Positions 45,537 to 58,239 of a DNA stretch of 64,000 nucleotides are shown piece by piece (position 1 is the first letter of the stretch; each line of letters opens with the position of its first letter). The notes below the pieces were generated by a model. The model did not search any database, was not told where the DNA came from, and saw only the letters and a list, made by a program, of their open reading frames with translations. A program made the position numbers and the translations under genes. Origin of the DNA: Mugil cephalus. Its lineage: Eukaryota > Chordata > Actinopteri > Mugiliformes > Mugilidae. The stretch is from positions 24,610,545 through 24,674,544 of the forward strand of contig NC_061784.1 in NCBI RefSeq assembly GCF_022458985.1, read 5' to 3'.

Positions 45537-48081
45537 CTGGAGAGAAAAGAGCAGCAGCAGCGTTCGTTAACGAAACGAGACGAAAATACGACCAAGACGA
45601 GACATCGACGCCCTAAAACCAATATCTGATGAGCTCAAGTTTCAGGGTCAAATGTTAAAATGTGCAAAAAGTCCTTTTTCCTTGTTTTTAATGGGGACAA
45701 GGCTTCATGACGTCCTCAAGATATTTTAACTACAACACAATCTTTCACCATTTTAGTAAATTCTGAAAATCTCTAATAAAAGAAAGTGACATTTGTGGTG
45801 TTAAATATGCACGAACCCATGAATGATAGAAAATGTTTTAGTTGCTCTCTGAATAAAATTTAACTAAATTCACGCTAAGATGAAAACAAGTGGTGTATTC
45901 AAAGATAAAAGGTCTAATGGGCCAAAAAACAAGTTAAGATATGAGGAGAAGAACAACACTGGATGATAAACATAGTTTTTTGGAAATATAGGGCTGAATT
46001 AAATCAACACAGTCTAACACAGAAGACGTGAGCAGATCCCAAACACATTATAAGAGTTCAAAAGTATTTTACTACTTCCACAAAGTTACTGACCTCTGAC
46101 TTGTTACTGACACATATTTACATATTTAAACAGTGCAGAGTAGAGTGGATGGTGGAGTAGATCTATAAATATAGTTCCTGGATATAGTACCTGTTACAGC
46201 CTGTTACCAAATACACATTAAACTGATTTAAAGAGACAAAATCTATGATTAATGGCTAAAGACGACATATTAATGTTGTTAGTGTGTGTTTGACTAAATG
46301 TAAGAATTAAACAGTTGATAAAAACACAGTTGACTTAAACTATAAAAAGATAAAAATGACGATAATGCAACTAAAACTAAAATGGTCGCCAACAATGACG
46401 CTTGAAATCTTCTGTTCACATTTTGAAATAAACTCTTTATTAATTGAGAATAAAGACTGTTCAGCCTGTAATTACTGAGAGTTTCCATCATCATTGAGTT
46501 CAGATTAACATATTTATTTTTTGTTAAAAGGAAAGATAGTAAATACAAGAACACAGGACGTCTGCACTGTGACATTCCAACGAGAAAATTATACATTTTA
46601 CGTATTTAGACTTAGACTTTAAATATCCACAACGTAAAAGGCTCGGTCACAGTAGCTCTAATGCACATATTAGGTTGATTTTAATTAATATTACTTTTCT
46701 CAGTCACACACTGATTCCTATTTTGTGAGCTGTGTGGAAATATTACTGTTTCTCCTGCTTTACTTTTCTTTAACTGGCTGCATGTACAACAATATATTCA
46801 CTGTCCTATGTAGAACTGTGCATGTGACAAACAAAATAATCTCATTGACAAGTTTCTACATTGTGCACATGACAATAAAACCTTTGAATCTTTGAATCTA
46901 ACCTTCTCCAAGAGACACCGACAACTCGGTTGTTTCAAACAAACACTCCAGGAAAAGGTTCCTATGACAGAAAACTCTGGACTTTATTTATATAGCACAT
47001 TCGCACATAGTGGTTTGGTTATTGGTCAAAATCTATTTCATTTCCCAAGTACCTGGGAGTCTAAATAACCACCAGACTGTAGTTCCTGAGGAAGCTCAGG
47101 TCTGTGCTTTGCTGTGGTTTATTGGGGGAGTAGTCGCAGCCAAAAACACATCAGTAGGATCAACAAATTGATCTGAAAGGCTGGAAATGTCGTTTGTGTC
47201 AGTGAGAGACAGGAGGACACCAGATAAACTGTCCATCATGGACAAGTCATCACATCCACTACATTACGTATATTAGAGAAGCTCATTCTCCATCACACTG
47301 AAAACTACATGACTCTACACCAAACTCCATCCAGCTGGATAACAGCTCTTCTTTCAGAAACAATTAAGCTACTGCGACCAATTCATTTCCTTTGTGCATC
47401 ATTAAAGTAAATACTGTTCATATAGTATATTCATCCATCCTCAGCTCCTCCAATCAGCTCCTCCAGTTCCTAAATCCAGGCTGAAGTCCAGAGAAAACTT
47501 TCACAGGTGTTATCTGTGTTGTACATACTCGTAAAACACGTTGGCCTCAACCCTGTTGTTTTAAATATGCTACAGAAATAAATTGTTTGCTTGCTATCGA
47601 TCTAACTAACTAACTAACGGGGACATGAGTCTGAGTCTCCTGCTCCACGTGTAGAGACCGGACCGAACCATCTAAAAGCCCCGAAAACACATGACGGGTT
47701 TCATGCCACGAACCCTGGATGCTTTTAATAACCTGATTAAAAAGAGTCCATCGCGGGGGAGGCTAGTTATTTAAGAACCCGCTTAAACAGAGGCCAGTTA
47801 TTTAATAAACCCGGGTAGCATGGTTTCCGCTGCGGCTAGCAGGAAGTTAGCTCACAGAATTCACATCAGAATCCCGGAGGTTCCACGAAAAAAACGAGAT
47901 GTGGTTGTTAACGAGCTGTGTAATCTTTTAAATCTACATACACATGTACTTCTGTTCGATATTTCACACAGAGAGTTACGTACGTCATGCTAGTTAGAAT
48001 GCTAGCTGCCCAACTAGCCAAACGTTAGCAAAACAAACCCGAGAAACCGGTAAAAACAGTAAAAAGTTTGACAAACGTTTA
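45537..48081 (-). other. First intron of nup98 (between 5' UTR exon and start-codon exon)
   Basis: The exon holding the ATG runs 45430-45536, with 28 bases of leader after a CCAG acceptor. Inside the intron, about 46780-46905 ends GACAATAAAACCTTTGAATC in a short direct repeat, like a retroposon 3' tail. The rest is unremarkable. No other gene is seen. Confidence 0.55.
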
Positions 48082-48250
48082 CCTTTGAGTGCTTGTCCAC
48101 CGTCTTATAGACGCTCTGTGTCCTCGTCGTCCTCCCTCCTACAGCCAGCTGAAGCTACTTAGTCGTGATAAATGTTTAGAAGTGTTTAAAAGTGCTTCGC
48201 TTATCAACGACAGCTTCGACAACGAGGAGGGAAAAACGGTCCGCCGGCTA
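48082..48250 (-). promoter_or_regulatory. nup98: nup98 5' UTR exon and CpG-rich promoter
   Basis: On the minus strand CACTCAAAG|GTAAACG is a good donor at 48082/48081, in phase with no coding need. The DNA from about 48090 to 48300 is rich in CG dinucleotides, unlike its surroundings, as at a housekeeping promoter. The exact start is not visible. Confidence 0.5.
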
Positions 48251-48337
48251 CGTCATCACGCAGCGACAGACGTCATGACGACGACGACTCGAATGACGCA
48301 GTTTTATTTGTTTTGGTTTAAATTGAAGCGAATTAAT

Positions 48338-48339
<2 letters not shown>

Positions 48340-48403
<64 letters not shown>
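48340..48403. repeat. (GATA)n microsatellite
   Basis: About sixteen units of GATA just upstream of the nup98 promoter. Confidence 0.95.
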
Positions 48404-48404
<1 letters not shown>

Positions 48405-50140
48405 CGGCCGTTAATCATTTACAACGTTGCCCAACTCATTATTCCTACAGTCAAAATTAATAAAGTTTACAGACATCACGGAACAACAAACATCTCAAAT
48501 AACGTCCAAACCTAAAAATACAGAAATTATTCAGTATTCATAAGGGGAGTTATAATTTAAGAGGAAAATGTAACTTTAATATTCTGTAAATTCGTACAAC
48601 CAGGGAAGGTTTTTGTGTTTCAGTCAGTGGTGTGAGATCATGGAGTTAAAGGAACTCGGTTTAAAATGAGACACTAGTTTCAACAGGTACAGGGATGATG
48701 GCAGAGTTGGGTAACACTGAGGATATTGTGTTATGTGAATATGTCATTAATCCTGCAGTAGGGACGGGGGCTGCTGGCCTATCGCAGGACTAACACTGAG
48801 ACACACAACCATTCGCACTCACAGGGTCAATTTAGAGTCACCAATCAGCCTAACGAGCGGGTCTCTGGAGGGGGGAGGAGGCCCGAGCTGGACTCAAGCC
48901 CGGACCTTCTCGCTGGGAGGTATCAGACTAACCACCGAGCCACTGTGTCGCCCCATATTAGATTTAAGTTTATTTAATAAAATGCATGAAACTAATTCTC
49001 TTTGTCTACAAGTATCATCTAGACATGTTTAGACCAGGAGAGGGAGTGGTAGACTTTAAGTTATACTTCTTCCCACTCCTTTTCACATATTAATATTATA
49101 TCTTATGTTTAAATGTTTTGCGCTTTTTTTTTGTTTCACTCATTGTTCAATATCTGTATACCTACACATATATTTATTTTATTATTGCTCACTTCTGCTA
49201 ATTGCACTGCTGCTTTTACTTTGCTTTGAGACTGTTCAGTTCATTTAGTTTTATTGACATTCGTTGGGATTATTATTATAATTATTTTAATAAATAATAT
49301 TTTAATAATAAAAACCCTGAAACCTTTTTCAGTCATTACCAGAACAGGAAGTTGCTGTAAATAATCTGAGCATCACCTTTGACTGTCACATGACTCTAGA
49401 TCAACACACTGTTAAATGTTTCATTACATCAGTAAATTACTGTGAATATCTCAGAGTGGAAACATCTTTTTCACAGTAATACACTAAATTACAGTATTAT
49501 ATTGTGAATATGTAAGTAAAATCCTGTGATGTCAAAATATTATAATTTATTGTGGAAAATGTTGTGAGATCCTGGTGATATGTTACAGTGCAGAGAACTA
49601 AACTTTTTCTTTCAACTATGAAATATTGTCCATATCAAACATTGTCCTGTTCTCATCTGATCTTGAATTATTAATCCACAGTCTCATCTAATTGTCTGCA
49701 CACTCAGATACACAACAGGTTACTTAGTGCAGCTTTTCGTTTCCTGTCAGCGAACGTTCAGAATCCTTGTGACCTCCTTTAGACCCCTACTCCACCGTGT
49801 CCCCAGACAGAGACGTCCAAGTACAAAGAGACGATGTCCTTCCACATAAATGACTCTTTTTGAATAATAATTTATTGAAAGCTCAAAGCTGACAAGAGGC
49901 TTCTAGCTCAATATCACCATGAAGTCTAATCTGCTTTGGTATTTTTTTATTAACCTTAAACTAATTTGCATTTATGTAAAATTTGAAAACTAATTTACAT
50001 GAACAGTGTTTCCAGCGTAAGTTTAAAATATTGACATGTACAGGAAGGCCTTTGTCTGCAGAGACCGATTTTGGTGCAGCTCAAACAATTTAACGACATT
50101 TTATCTGACAGTCATTGAAGTGAGAGCTTCTCATAAAGCT
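48404..50140. other. Intergenic stretch between nup98 and the receptor array
   Basis: About 48770-48960 is a common fish repeat (GGGGCTGCTGGCCTATCGCA at its start and CACCGAGCCACTGTGTCGCC at its end), SINE- or LINE-tail-like, family not certain. The rest is AT-rich with no gene seen. Confidence 0.45.
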
Positions 50141-51100
50141 TCACTTCTCAGCCTGCGTTGATGTGACGGAGACTTTCATTCGACAGCAGAAATAGTACAT
50201 GACTATGGGTCTGATGGTCTGGTCTCTGATGCCATAGATGAGAGTACTCAGACATCTGGGAAACATGATAAAACACACATAAAAAACGTTATAAATACGC
50301 ACAAAAACTATCCTGGTTAACGCCTTCGAAAAAAGTATGAACAAAGGGTAAAAGATTTTGGACGACAGGTTGAGTCCCAGCTGAACCATGTGCATTATCA
50401 GGGTGTTACGAGCTTTACGAGCTGAAGCTTTATCGGTGGAGGCCGACCTGGCTGCTACTATAACACCAACATAAGAGGAAACGATCACCAGAGCCGCTGA
50501 TACAAACACAAAGAAACTAAAACCTTTGTCATAATCAGCAGACGTGGAGCCCAGAAACATAGCGATGTCCGAGCAGAAGTCCGTCATCTGAAGACTCTCC
50601 AGTTCTTCAAAAGGAAATTCTAACAGCAAACCGACTCGGATGAGAATATTCAGCAAACAAAACACCCAGACGAGGACGATGGTGACCCCTGTGTTTCTGA
50701 CCGTGATGATGGTAGCATGTCTGAGTGGGTAGCACACGGCTACGTACCTCTCCAGAGACATCACCACCAGAGTCAGAGGAGAGATCACAGCAGTGAGGCT
50801 GGTGAGCATGGTAAGAAAACCACATGCAGGATACGTTACAAATATTCTGAATAAAGAGATGATGTAGAGTAACTGGCCCAGAGCCATGTGGACCGTGTCT
50901 GCAAACAGGAGGTTATACAGCAGAATGAAGCGGCAGGTGTCTCTGAACACACATTTACTCCTCAGAATAAACAACATGGTCCCGTTAATGAAGAGAAAGA
51001 CGCAGCATGGAACTGAAGTCAGAGTCCCCGTCATTATCCTCGTCACCAGCCCCTGATACTGCAGCTCAGCAGACACGTTGATTTGAGACGTGTTCAACAT
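50141..51100 (-). CDS. Odorant receptor, 131-2-like type, copy 1 (319 aa)
   Basis: A single open frame, as usual for odorant receptors. The N-terminus has glycosylation sites at N3 (NTS) and N8 (NVS). Seven hydrophobic segments follow. MSLERYVAVCYPLRHATI (residues 114-131) is the end of TM3 and loop 2. A Cys is conserved at the start of TM3 (YPACGF). TM7 ends FPRCLSTLIYGIRDQTIRP, replacing the usual NPxxY. The tail has FCCRMK. Such receptors sit in the cilia of olfactory neurons and couple to a G protein; the ligand is unknown. It is the most diverged of the four receptors here. The frame is intact. Confidence 0.9.
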   Translation of the reverse strand: MLNTSQINVSAELQYQGLVTRIMTGTLTSVPCCVFLFINGTMLFILRSKCVFRDTCRFILLYNLLFADTVHMALGQLLYIISLFRIFVTYPACGFLTMLTSLTAVISPLTLVVMSLERYVAVCYPLRHATIITVRNTGVTIVLVWVFCLLNILIRVGLLLEFPFEELESLQMTDFCSDIAMFLGSTSADYDKGFSFFVFVSAALVIVSSYVGVIVAARSASTDKASARKARNTLIMHMVQLGLNLSSKIFYPLFILFSKALTRIVFVRIYNVFYVCFIMFPRCLSTLIYGIRDQTIRPIVMYYFCCRMKVSVTSTQAEK

Positions 51101-52200
51101 TGCAGAACAAATTCAACACAGACAAACACAACAGCTCAGTGAGTTCAGTTACAATTCCTACAACAGCTTAGAAGCAGCATCTTTTAAACACAGACCTCTG
51201 TTGGTTCACTCAGAGTGGTGCAAATATCTTTTAGCAGTGCAGACACAGCAGGTTAGAGCTGATCTGCAGCGTCTGCATCCTCACATACAACTTATAAAGT
51301 CTCACAACCTGCATATGCAACACAGTCCATGTAAACATGGCAACCAGATCTCTGTCGTAATGCGCCACTGTTCTCTATATGTGTCATGTTGTCTTCTATT
51401 GGTGTTGGTACATGTAGCCCAAATTTTTGTGTCCTTCAGAATTTTCTATATTTTTGCAAAAAAAAAAAAAAAAGACAAATTAAAACATTTGCAGATTCTC
51501 ACACAAGTCCCGAAAGTAGATGAAGAGAACCCAGTCAAACACACGAATAAATGGGCTAACGGGGCTAAGCCTCCCAAGCTAGCACCAAAAAGTCAAAAGA
51601 AAAACAGAATATCTCAAAATGGGCTGATTAATTATTACATTAATTAATTACAGCCCAGCGCCACCGGTCCACTTCCATTCATTTCATTTTTGTAAATGAT
51701 TGACAGGTGTCATGCCACGCCCCCATCATTCACTGATGGTTTGGGCTAAATCCAGTCAGGCCTCAGGCCGCTGCTCATTGGTCTAAAGAGCTGCTGGTGT
51801 CAGACTGGGAGAAGAAGGTCAGTTATGGCGGTGTTAGCATAAACCAGGATGACTGGATTTCGATGTTGAAATAACTCAAAGGGAGAATATGCAAACTATT
51901 TTAAAATATTTCTCAGTAGTTGCACTTTTTCATTTCATGTATTTTGCATGAAAACACCAACTGAGTGTTAATTCAATTACTGCCTTCAATAAATCTGAGA
52001 AGTTGACATTAAGGGGTGATGGTGGGTCCTGGACCACTGATGTAGAGCACCAAAGAAGTATAGTGTACCTGTAACTGAGTATTGTAGCTGATGTTTCTTG
52101 CTGCTGTGTCACTAAAACTGTATTTACTTGTATTTATTTATTTTGGAACATTTGAGACAATATTACACATCAGAGAGGCTCAGCTAAACCAGAGTCCATG
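51101..52200. other. Flank of receptor copy 1
   Basis: Upstream sequence of receptor 1 with an A-run at 51459-51474. No gene is seen. The frame at 51090-51647 on the plus strand has no recognisable domain and overlaps the receptor start in antisense. Confidence 0.4.
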
Positions 52201-53060
52201 TGTCCAGGAGTGTTTCCATCAATGTTCCTGGTTCAGGTCCTGGTTTAGTTTCTATGAATCAGGGATTTGTCTCATGTTTGTGTTGAAGTGTGTGATGACA
52301 ACAGATGAAAGGAGCTTTGTGAGGAGCTCAGAAAAAGAGTTGTTGTTGCTCATCAGGCTGGAAAAGGTTCCACAACCATCTGTAAAGAGTCTGGAAGCCA
52401 CAAATAATCCACAGAGAGTCAGACAGATTGAAGACGACTGTTCCCCTCCACAGGAGTGGTCCACCAACAAACATCACTCCATCATAGTGGGAGAGGAACC
52501 AGAGGAACCCAGGGGAACTTCTAAGCAGCTAAAGGCCTCTCTCACATTGGCTGATGTTCATGTTGATGAATCCACTCAACAACCAAAGACACTGCTCTCT
52601 GTCCACAAAGAACATGTGGGACAATGTTTAGTGGACAGATGAGACCAGAGGAGAATAGTTTGGTTTAAATGTTTGGAGATGAACCAACACTGCATTCCAG
52701 CATCAGAACCTCATCCCTCCATGAAACATGGGGGCGCTAATGTCCTGGTTTGGGCCTGTTCTGCTGCATCTGCTCATCATTGATGGACCAATGAACTGTG
52801 AATTCTACCAGTGAACTCTGAAAGAAAATGTCAGGACATGAGTCCATGAGCTGAATGTGAAGAGAAACTGGGTCATGGAGGAAGACAAGGAGCCCAAGAA
52901 CACCAGTGGTTCTCCAGAAGAACCAGATGAATGTTTAGGAACAAGTCAAAGTCCTGACCTTCATCCAGTACAAATGTTGGAGCATCAGCTGATGAGAGGA
53001 AACCACCAACATCTCACAACTCAGCTGGTTCTGATCTGGGATCAGATTAGACCCTGATCA
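52200..53060 (+). mobile_element. Tc1-like transposon relic
   Basis: Plus strand: ELRKRVVVAHQAGKGSTTI-type helix-turn-helix block near 52320-52400, LFPSTGVVHQQ-like text, ACATGGGGGCGCTAATGTCC (the usual start of the catalytic half) near 52727, and SQSPDLHPVQM near 52950. Many frame breaks. It is the longest copy of the family whose pieces also lie at 3290-3765, 58240-58690 and 62000-62400. Confidence 0.75.
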
Positions 53061-53207
53061 GCTGTTACAGGAACATTTATTCTGAAAGACTCACAGACTC
53101 ACACACTGGACACAAGGACCCACTCAGGTTCAGTATTTTCTTGAGGTTGCTCATCCCTCTGTACTTCAACTGTGAATTGCACCTTTTGTTCAGACCACAC
53201 TCTAACT

Positions 53208-53422
53208 CAGTGCTGCCCAATTCCGGTCCTCGGGGACCCACTGCCCTGCATGTTTATAATGTTTCCCTCCTACAACACACCTGATTCAAATGAATGGTTC
53301 GTTATCAGGCCACTGCAGAGCCTGATAACGAGCTGATCATTTTAATCAGGTGTGTTGTAGGAGGGAAACATTATAAACATGCAGGGCAGTGGGTCCCCGA
53401 GGACCGGAATTGGGCAGCACTG
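53208..53422. mobile_element. Palindromic hAT-type MITE, 215 bp
   Basis: The left arm starts CAGTGCTGCCCAATTCCGG and the right arm is its near-perfect reverse complement over about 85 bases. The flanks are CTCTAACT (53200-53207) and CTCTAACC (53423-53430), an 8-bp target duplication with one change, which is typical of hAT elements. It could fold into a long hairpin. The near identity of the arms suggests recent activity. Confidence 0.85.
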
Positions 53423-53476
53423 CTCTAACCTGTTGTAAAGTATCTGACTATCATTATTCATGCAATTCAATACTTA

Positions 53477-53478
<2 letters not shown>

Positions 53479-53514
<36 letters not shown>

Positions 53515-53580
53515 GTGTATAACATATATATATATATATATGTATATATATGTATATGTATGTATATGTATATACCAACA
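53479..53580. repeat. (CA)n/(TA)n compound microsatellite
   Basis: CACACA followed by TATATA and TATATG runs. Confidence 0.9.
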
Positions 53581-54438
53581 CTTGTATATCGTTTATTCTA
53601 TTCTATTTTTTTCTCATCATTTAACTTTTATATAACTCACTCTTTAGTCTTGTTATTTTTCTGCCTCTATGTTGCTGTTGCAGACTGTGATTTCTTCATT
53701 GTGGGACAAGTAAAGGTTTTCTAATTGTAATTCTAACATGGTGCTCACTTATTTTTTCATTTTCTGGTTAGAGTGAAGTTTATATCATTCATTTTATTGT
53801 AGTTCTTTATTTTTTTATTTATTATTTGCTGTAAGTGGGATTCACAAAGTAAGAATTTTATTGTTTAAGCTTCGCTGTGTGTATGACAACAAACTTATAG
53901 AATCTCAAATCTTGAATCTTTAATACGACTCTAACAACTACACTGTAGTTGTTCTGCTACTATATTATATACAGAATTCATAAATCTTGTATAGTTTCAT
54001 GCATATACTCATATAATTATATATTTATTTCTTATGCTGTCACATATTTTATATTAACACATACCCTGAATTTCTTTTATTATCTTAAAACAAGTACAAA
54101 TTAATTGGGTTTGAGGACGAGACCAGAGCCAAAAAGAATACACATAGTGTGAAAGATATGAACAGTTCAGAAACCCTCTGAGTGAGAGTCGCTGTAATAA
54201 GAGTTCCTAATTTGATTAAATCCTCCAATATGGAGGTCAATGGCAGCAACGTCCATATAACACAGATATCAGTGGCTGTTTTCTCTCTTTACAGCCAACA
54301 TCCCTGTATCAGCAGTGCTACATATGAGTCTTAACCAGAACAGCAAAATTAGTTTTGTTGGACAATGATAAAAAATAGAATTGTCGTCTGTAGGAAACGT
54401 CTTTTTTTTTTTTTTTTTAAATCGAGTATAGACGTCAT
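53581..54438. other. AT-rich spacer between receptor copies 1 and 2
   Basis: AT-rich DNA without a recognisable gene. About 53800-53925 looks like a retroposon 3' tail (GACAACAAACTTATAGAATC and a short TTGAATC repeat). A T-run lies at about 54402-54418. Confidence 0.4.
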
Positions 54439-55422
54439 TTACAAGTGCATGAAGAGCTCAGGGTGACCGCCCGGCCGGACCAAACCAACTTTGAGTTGAC
54501 AGCAGAGATGGTGCATGAGGACGGGTCTGATGCTCTGGTCTCTGATGCCATAAATGAAAGAGCTCAGACATCTGGGGAAGATGATAATGAAGATATATAA
54601 AACATTCTGGATGCGTACAAATATGATCCTTGTTGTAATTCTGTACAGAACCGTGAGTAACGGGATGTACATGGTTGAAGAGAGACTGAGGCCCAGCTGA
54701 ACCAGGTGCAGAAGCAGAGTGTTACGAGCTTTTTGGGTCGAAGCTTTGTCGGTGGAGGCCGACCTGGCTGCTAGCGTCACACTGACGTACGTGGACACAA
54801 TGACCACGCTGGCTGACACAAACACCAAACAAGTAAAACCTTTGTCATAATCAGCAGAACCTGACCCAAGACGCATAGCTACGTCAGAACAGAAGTCTTT
54901 CATCTGCAGACTATGGAGGTCTTCAAAAGGAAACTGTAAGAGCAAAACTACTCGAATGATTATATTTAGTGAACTGAAGGCCCAGACTAGGACGATAGCC
55001 AGCCCTGTGTTTCTGACCGTGATGATGGTAGCATGTCTGAGTGGGTAGCACACGGCTACATACCTCTCCAGAGACATCACCACCAGAGTCAGAGGAGAGA
55101 TCACAAACGTGAGGCCGGCAAGAAAGGTGAGAACACCACAAACAGGATACGACAGCATCACTCTACAAGCTGCGACCACGTAAAGTGTTTGGCTCAGTGC
55201 CAACTGTACAGTATCTGCAACGAGGAGGTTGTACAGCAGAACGTAGCGGCAGGTCTCCCTGAACACCGGTTTACTCCTCAACACAAACAACATGGTCCCG
55301 TTAATGAAGAGAAAGACACAGCATGGAACTGTAATCAACATGGAAAACAACAGTCTCTCCAACACACCCTGATACTGCAGCTCAGAAGTAACATTAGACA
55401 CAGATTGGTTTCCACTGGACAT
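54439..55422 (-). CDS. Odorant receptor, 131-2-like type, copy 2 (327 aa)
   Basis: Intact single-exon receptor. I start at the second Met (MSSGNQSVSNVTSELQYQG) because it lines up with the start of copy 1; an in-frame Met 14 codons upstream (55464) is possible. Sites NQS and NVT are likely glycosylated. MSLERYVAVCYPLRHATI and FPRCLSSFIYGIRDQSIRP mark TM3 and TM7. It differs from copies 3 and 4 at few residues, one of them a single codon (ITTRII against ITRII). It also has one C fewer in the tail, which shifts the last codons to a longer end (GGHPELFMHL). Confidence 0.9.
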   Translation of the reverse strand: MSSGNQSVSNVTSELQYQGVLERLLFSMLITVPCCVFLFINGTMLFVLRSKPVFRETCRYVLLYNLLVADTVQLALSQTLYVVAACRVMLSYPVCGVLTFLAGLTFVISPLTLVVMSLERYVAVCYPLRHATIITVRNTGLAIVLVWAFSSLNIIIRVVLLLQFPFEDLHSLQMKDFCSDVAMRLGSGSADYDKGFTCLVFVSASVVIVSTYVSVTLAARSASTDKASTQKARNTLLLHLVQLGLSLSSTMYIPLLTVLYRITTRIIFVRIQNVLYIFIIIFPRCLSSFIYGIRDQSIRPVLMHHLCCQLKVGLVRPGGHPELFMHL

Positions 55423-57460
55423 TTTAGAGAAGCAGTCAACTTCCTGATGTAAAAGAAACCACAAAGAAGATGTTGCTGTTCGTAGTCCGACTATTTAGAT
55501 CCGGGATCGGCAGAGATGTGGAGTCGCTGGGTTTGGAGCTATAACTGCTGGGTTTGCTTCCATCCAACACTGTTTATGAGCTCTGTACTCACGCCTGTTT
55601 GACGTCACATCACAACCTCATGGATCTTTTCTCCCTAGTTACTTTCCAGAAACTTGATCTCTAGGGTACCTAGGGTACTGGGAGGTGAGTCTCACCTGAA
55701 AGACCAAATAAATACAAATATCTCCAAAACTATCAGGTCCATGTTCATGACCCTGGTCTCCATGATGGACTCTGGTCTCCATGATGGACCCTGGTCTCTA
55801 TGATGGACCTTGGCCTCTATGATGGACCCTGGTCTCTATGGTGGACCCTGGTCTCTATGGTGGATCCTGGTTTCTATGGATAGGTCAGACTTCAGTAACA
55901 TTGTCTCTGATTAATTAGCGATAAACTAAAATATCTTCTAGGTTAGAGATAAGAAACCACCCTAATAGCAATTATATCATTCTGAACTCATCTATCAACC
56001 CCTGGACTAGACCTAGACTAGACCTAGACTAGACCTGCACCCAGAGTTTCTAGAAACACCAAAAAGCTCACATGTTCTCCAAAGGTTCTATTAAAATAGA
56101 ACCAGGTGCACTCTCCATCTGGAAATTTGGATCAAACTCAAGAACCCAAAGTGTTCCTCCATGTTAGGTTTTTATTAGAGATGCAACGAAGTAGAACTAC
56201 TTCACTACTTTACTTAAGTACATCAATGATATCTGTATTTTTTCCTCCTATTTGAACCTTTCCTTCGCTCCATAATTTCTGTTTTATTTTCTGTTACTCG
56301 TTACAACCGACATTTCATAAAACCCCGCCCCCATACATCGGTCATACATCCTAGCAACCGTTACTATGGGAATAACGTCTGTCAACTGCCAACTTCCGAC
56401 AGGTTAAATGTTGAAGCAGCGTTGCTGACACTACGTAGTCGGGGGGCCGTGTTCTTCCCAACAGGAACGGACCCTCAAGTGGATCAAACAGTGTGGAAGG
56501 CTCCACTCCAGCTACATATCAAGAAAATAACAAGCTACATACTTCTGCTCCAAGGTAAAGCTAGAATGGGCTAAAGCCGTAGTGATAGCTAGCTAGCTAA
56601 CGCCAAGCTAGCAAGACGCTCATATATACAAAACTGAATATCATTGATACGGTTACTACTGGAAAGTATTAGTAATATTGGAGTCTAACTAACATTAGTT
56701 AACTTATTGTTAGCTAGCTAGCGAGTTCACGTTAGCCAGCTAACTTTAGCTGTTGCGTTGTGTCTTTTGAGAAACGCCAGTTATAAAAATATTAGGAACC
56801 ATTCCACGCCCGTGTTATCGTCATCATCGCTACCAGAGCGGCAGATGGTAGATCTGTCACCAGGTTTGATGAATCAACTGATGGAGCTGTCTTATAAAGA
56901 GACTTTGATTGGATTTGATTCATAATAAGACGACAGTGTGTGCTCCTGGAGGGACATAATTGGTCATTTTTTGTCTACAGAGAGCTAAGCTCAGTGTTTC
57001 AAGGTGCTCTAATCACTTGTTATTTATTTATTTATTTATTTTTTTTACATTAGAAACACTTGTATGTGGTGTTTGGCAGCTTTAGTTGGTTTTACAATAG
57101 TGATTGACTCCATGTACATGTACTCTGTCATGTACATTCCTGTTCTTGTTCTGCTGCTACAACCAAAGGAACTGGAGTGTCCTTTAGGCTTAACCTCCTG
57201 AGATCCGAGCTTTTACTTGGTCTGCATTTTTAATTTTGCCAAGGTATTTGGGATCAGTAGGACCTAAGGCATATAAAAACTAAGCATCATCTTTGAACAG
57301 GAAGTAGTAGTTTTTGAAAAAAAAAGAAGAGACAATGTCCTCATATGTGGACACTCCTCTGGGATTATTTTTTCCTTTATGTTGTAATAAAGTCACCAAT
57401 GTGTAACAAAATATAAAAGTGTTTATTTTAATACCTGAACGTGACGGAGCAAAGACAGAA
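55423..57460. other. Upstream flank of receptor copy 2
   Basis: The first part (to about 55680) matches the upstream DNA of copies 3 and 4, so it may hold the receptor promoter. 55750-55870 has a GGTCTC(C/T)ATGATGGACCCT repeat. 56450-56580 and 56580-56770 match 60280-60410 and 60410-60620, the latter being the GCTAGCTA-rich repeat. No gene is seen. Confidence 0.45.
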
Positions 57461-58239
57461 CAATGAAATCCCAACGTCCTCAAAAGAGTACTTACTAATT
57501 AGATACGTATGGGGCTTATTGAAATTGATAAAAATTTGTGCATTATATCAAACTAGAAACGTTACTAACCATAAATAAATAACTTTGCTACCACTAGGTG
57601 GCAGATCAAAGCATCCTTTAATGAGGACAATGGGTTTAAATAAAGCTGAATAAGCTCCATTAAAACCTAAATTAATGTCCCCATATGAGGACACAGGGTC
57701 TCAGGAAGCTAACGTTTGATAAAATATAAACAATGATAATCAAATTGTTGACTGCGTTCTTTAATAACTACATAACACAAAACTTGTGTTTTTACTTTCA
57801 GTATTTAAGTAATAAATATTAAAATACACTACTTGCAATACTTAAGTACAAAAAATGTTGAATACTTTAATACTTCCACTTAAGTGTGTTGCTTAAAGAA
57901 CCCTTCAACTTCTACTCATGTCACTTCTTTAAAAGAGTACTTGTACTTTTACTCAAGTATGTTTAAGCTAAACAGCCACCAAGGCTACATGCTACATAGC
58001 AATGCTAAGCTAACTTTCACTACAAGAGGGCTGCGTTATTTATTATCTGTAGTACCACCAATAGACCACTGGATAGAGACAAACAGCATGTATGAAAATT
58101 GAGGCACATGGCTCAGATTCTGTTTGTATATCCACTGTGGATATAAAAAGTATGCACAATTGCACAGCCCTGTTAAATGACAGGTATTTGTCATGTAAAA
58201 AATAAGACCAGCATCAATCATTTCAGAGCTTTTTCCACC

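Noticed and set aside
34458-45616. Many plus-strand frames opposite nup98 exons
   Set aside because: Antisense shadows; the minus-strand exons carry the conserved NUP98 sequence and phases.
48089-48349. 86-aa plus-strand frame over the nup98 promoter
   Set aside because: Antisense to the nup98 5' UTR exon and running into the GATA repeat; no family match.
48770-48960. tRNA-like box B text suggesting a tRNA gene
   Set aside because: The cloverleaf is not complete and the sequence matches a common fish interspersed repeat.
52091-52642. 183-aa plus-strand frame, and its 146-aa counterpart at 3305-3745
   Set aside because: Same open frame across two copies of a Tc1 relic, in a different frame from the transposase; no domain.
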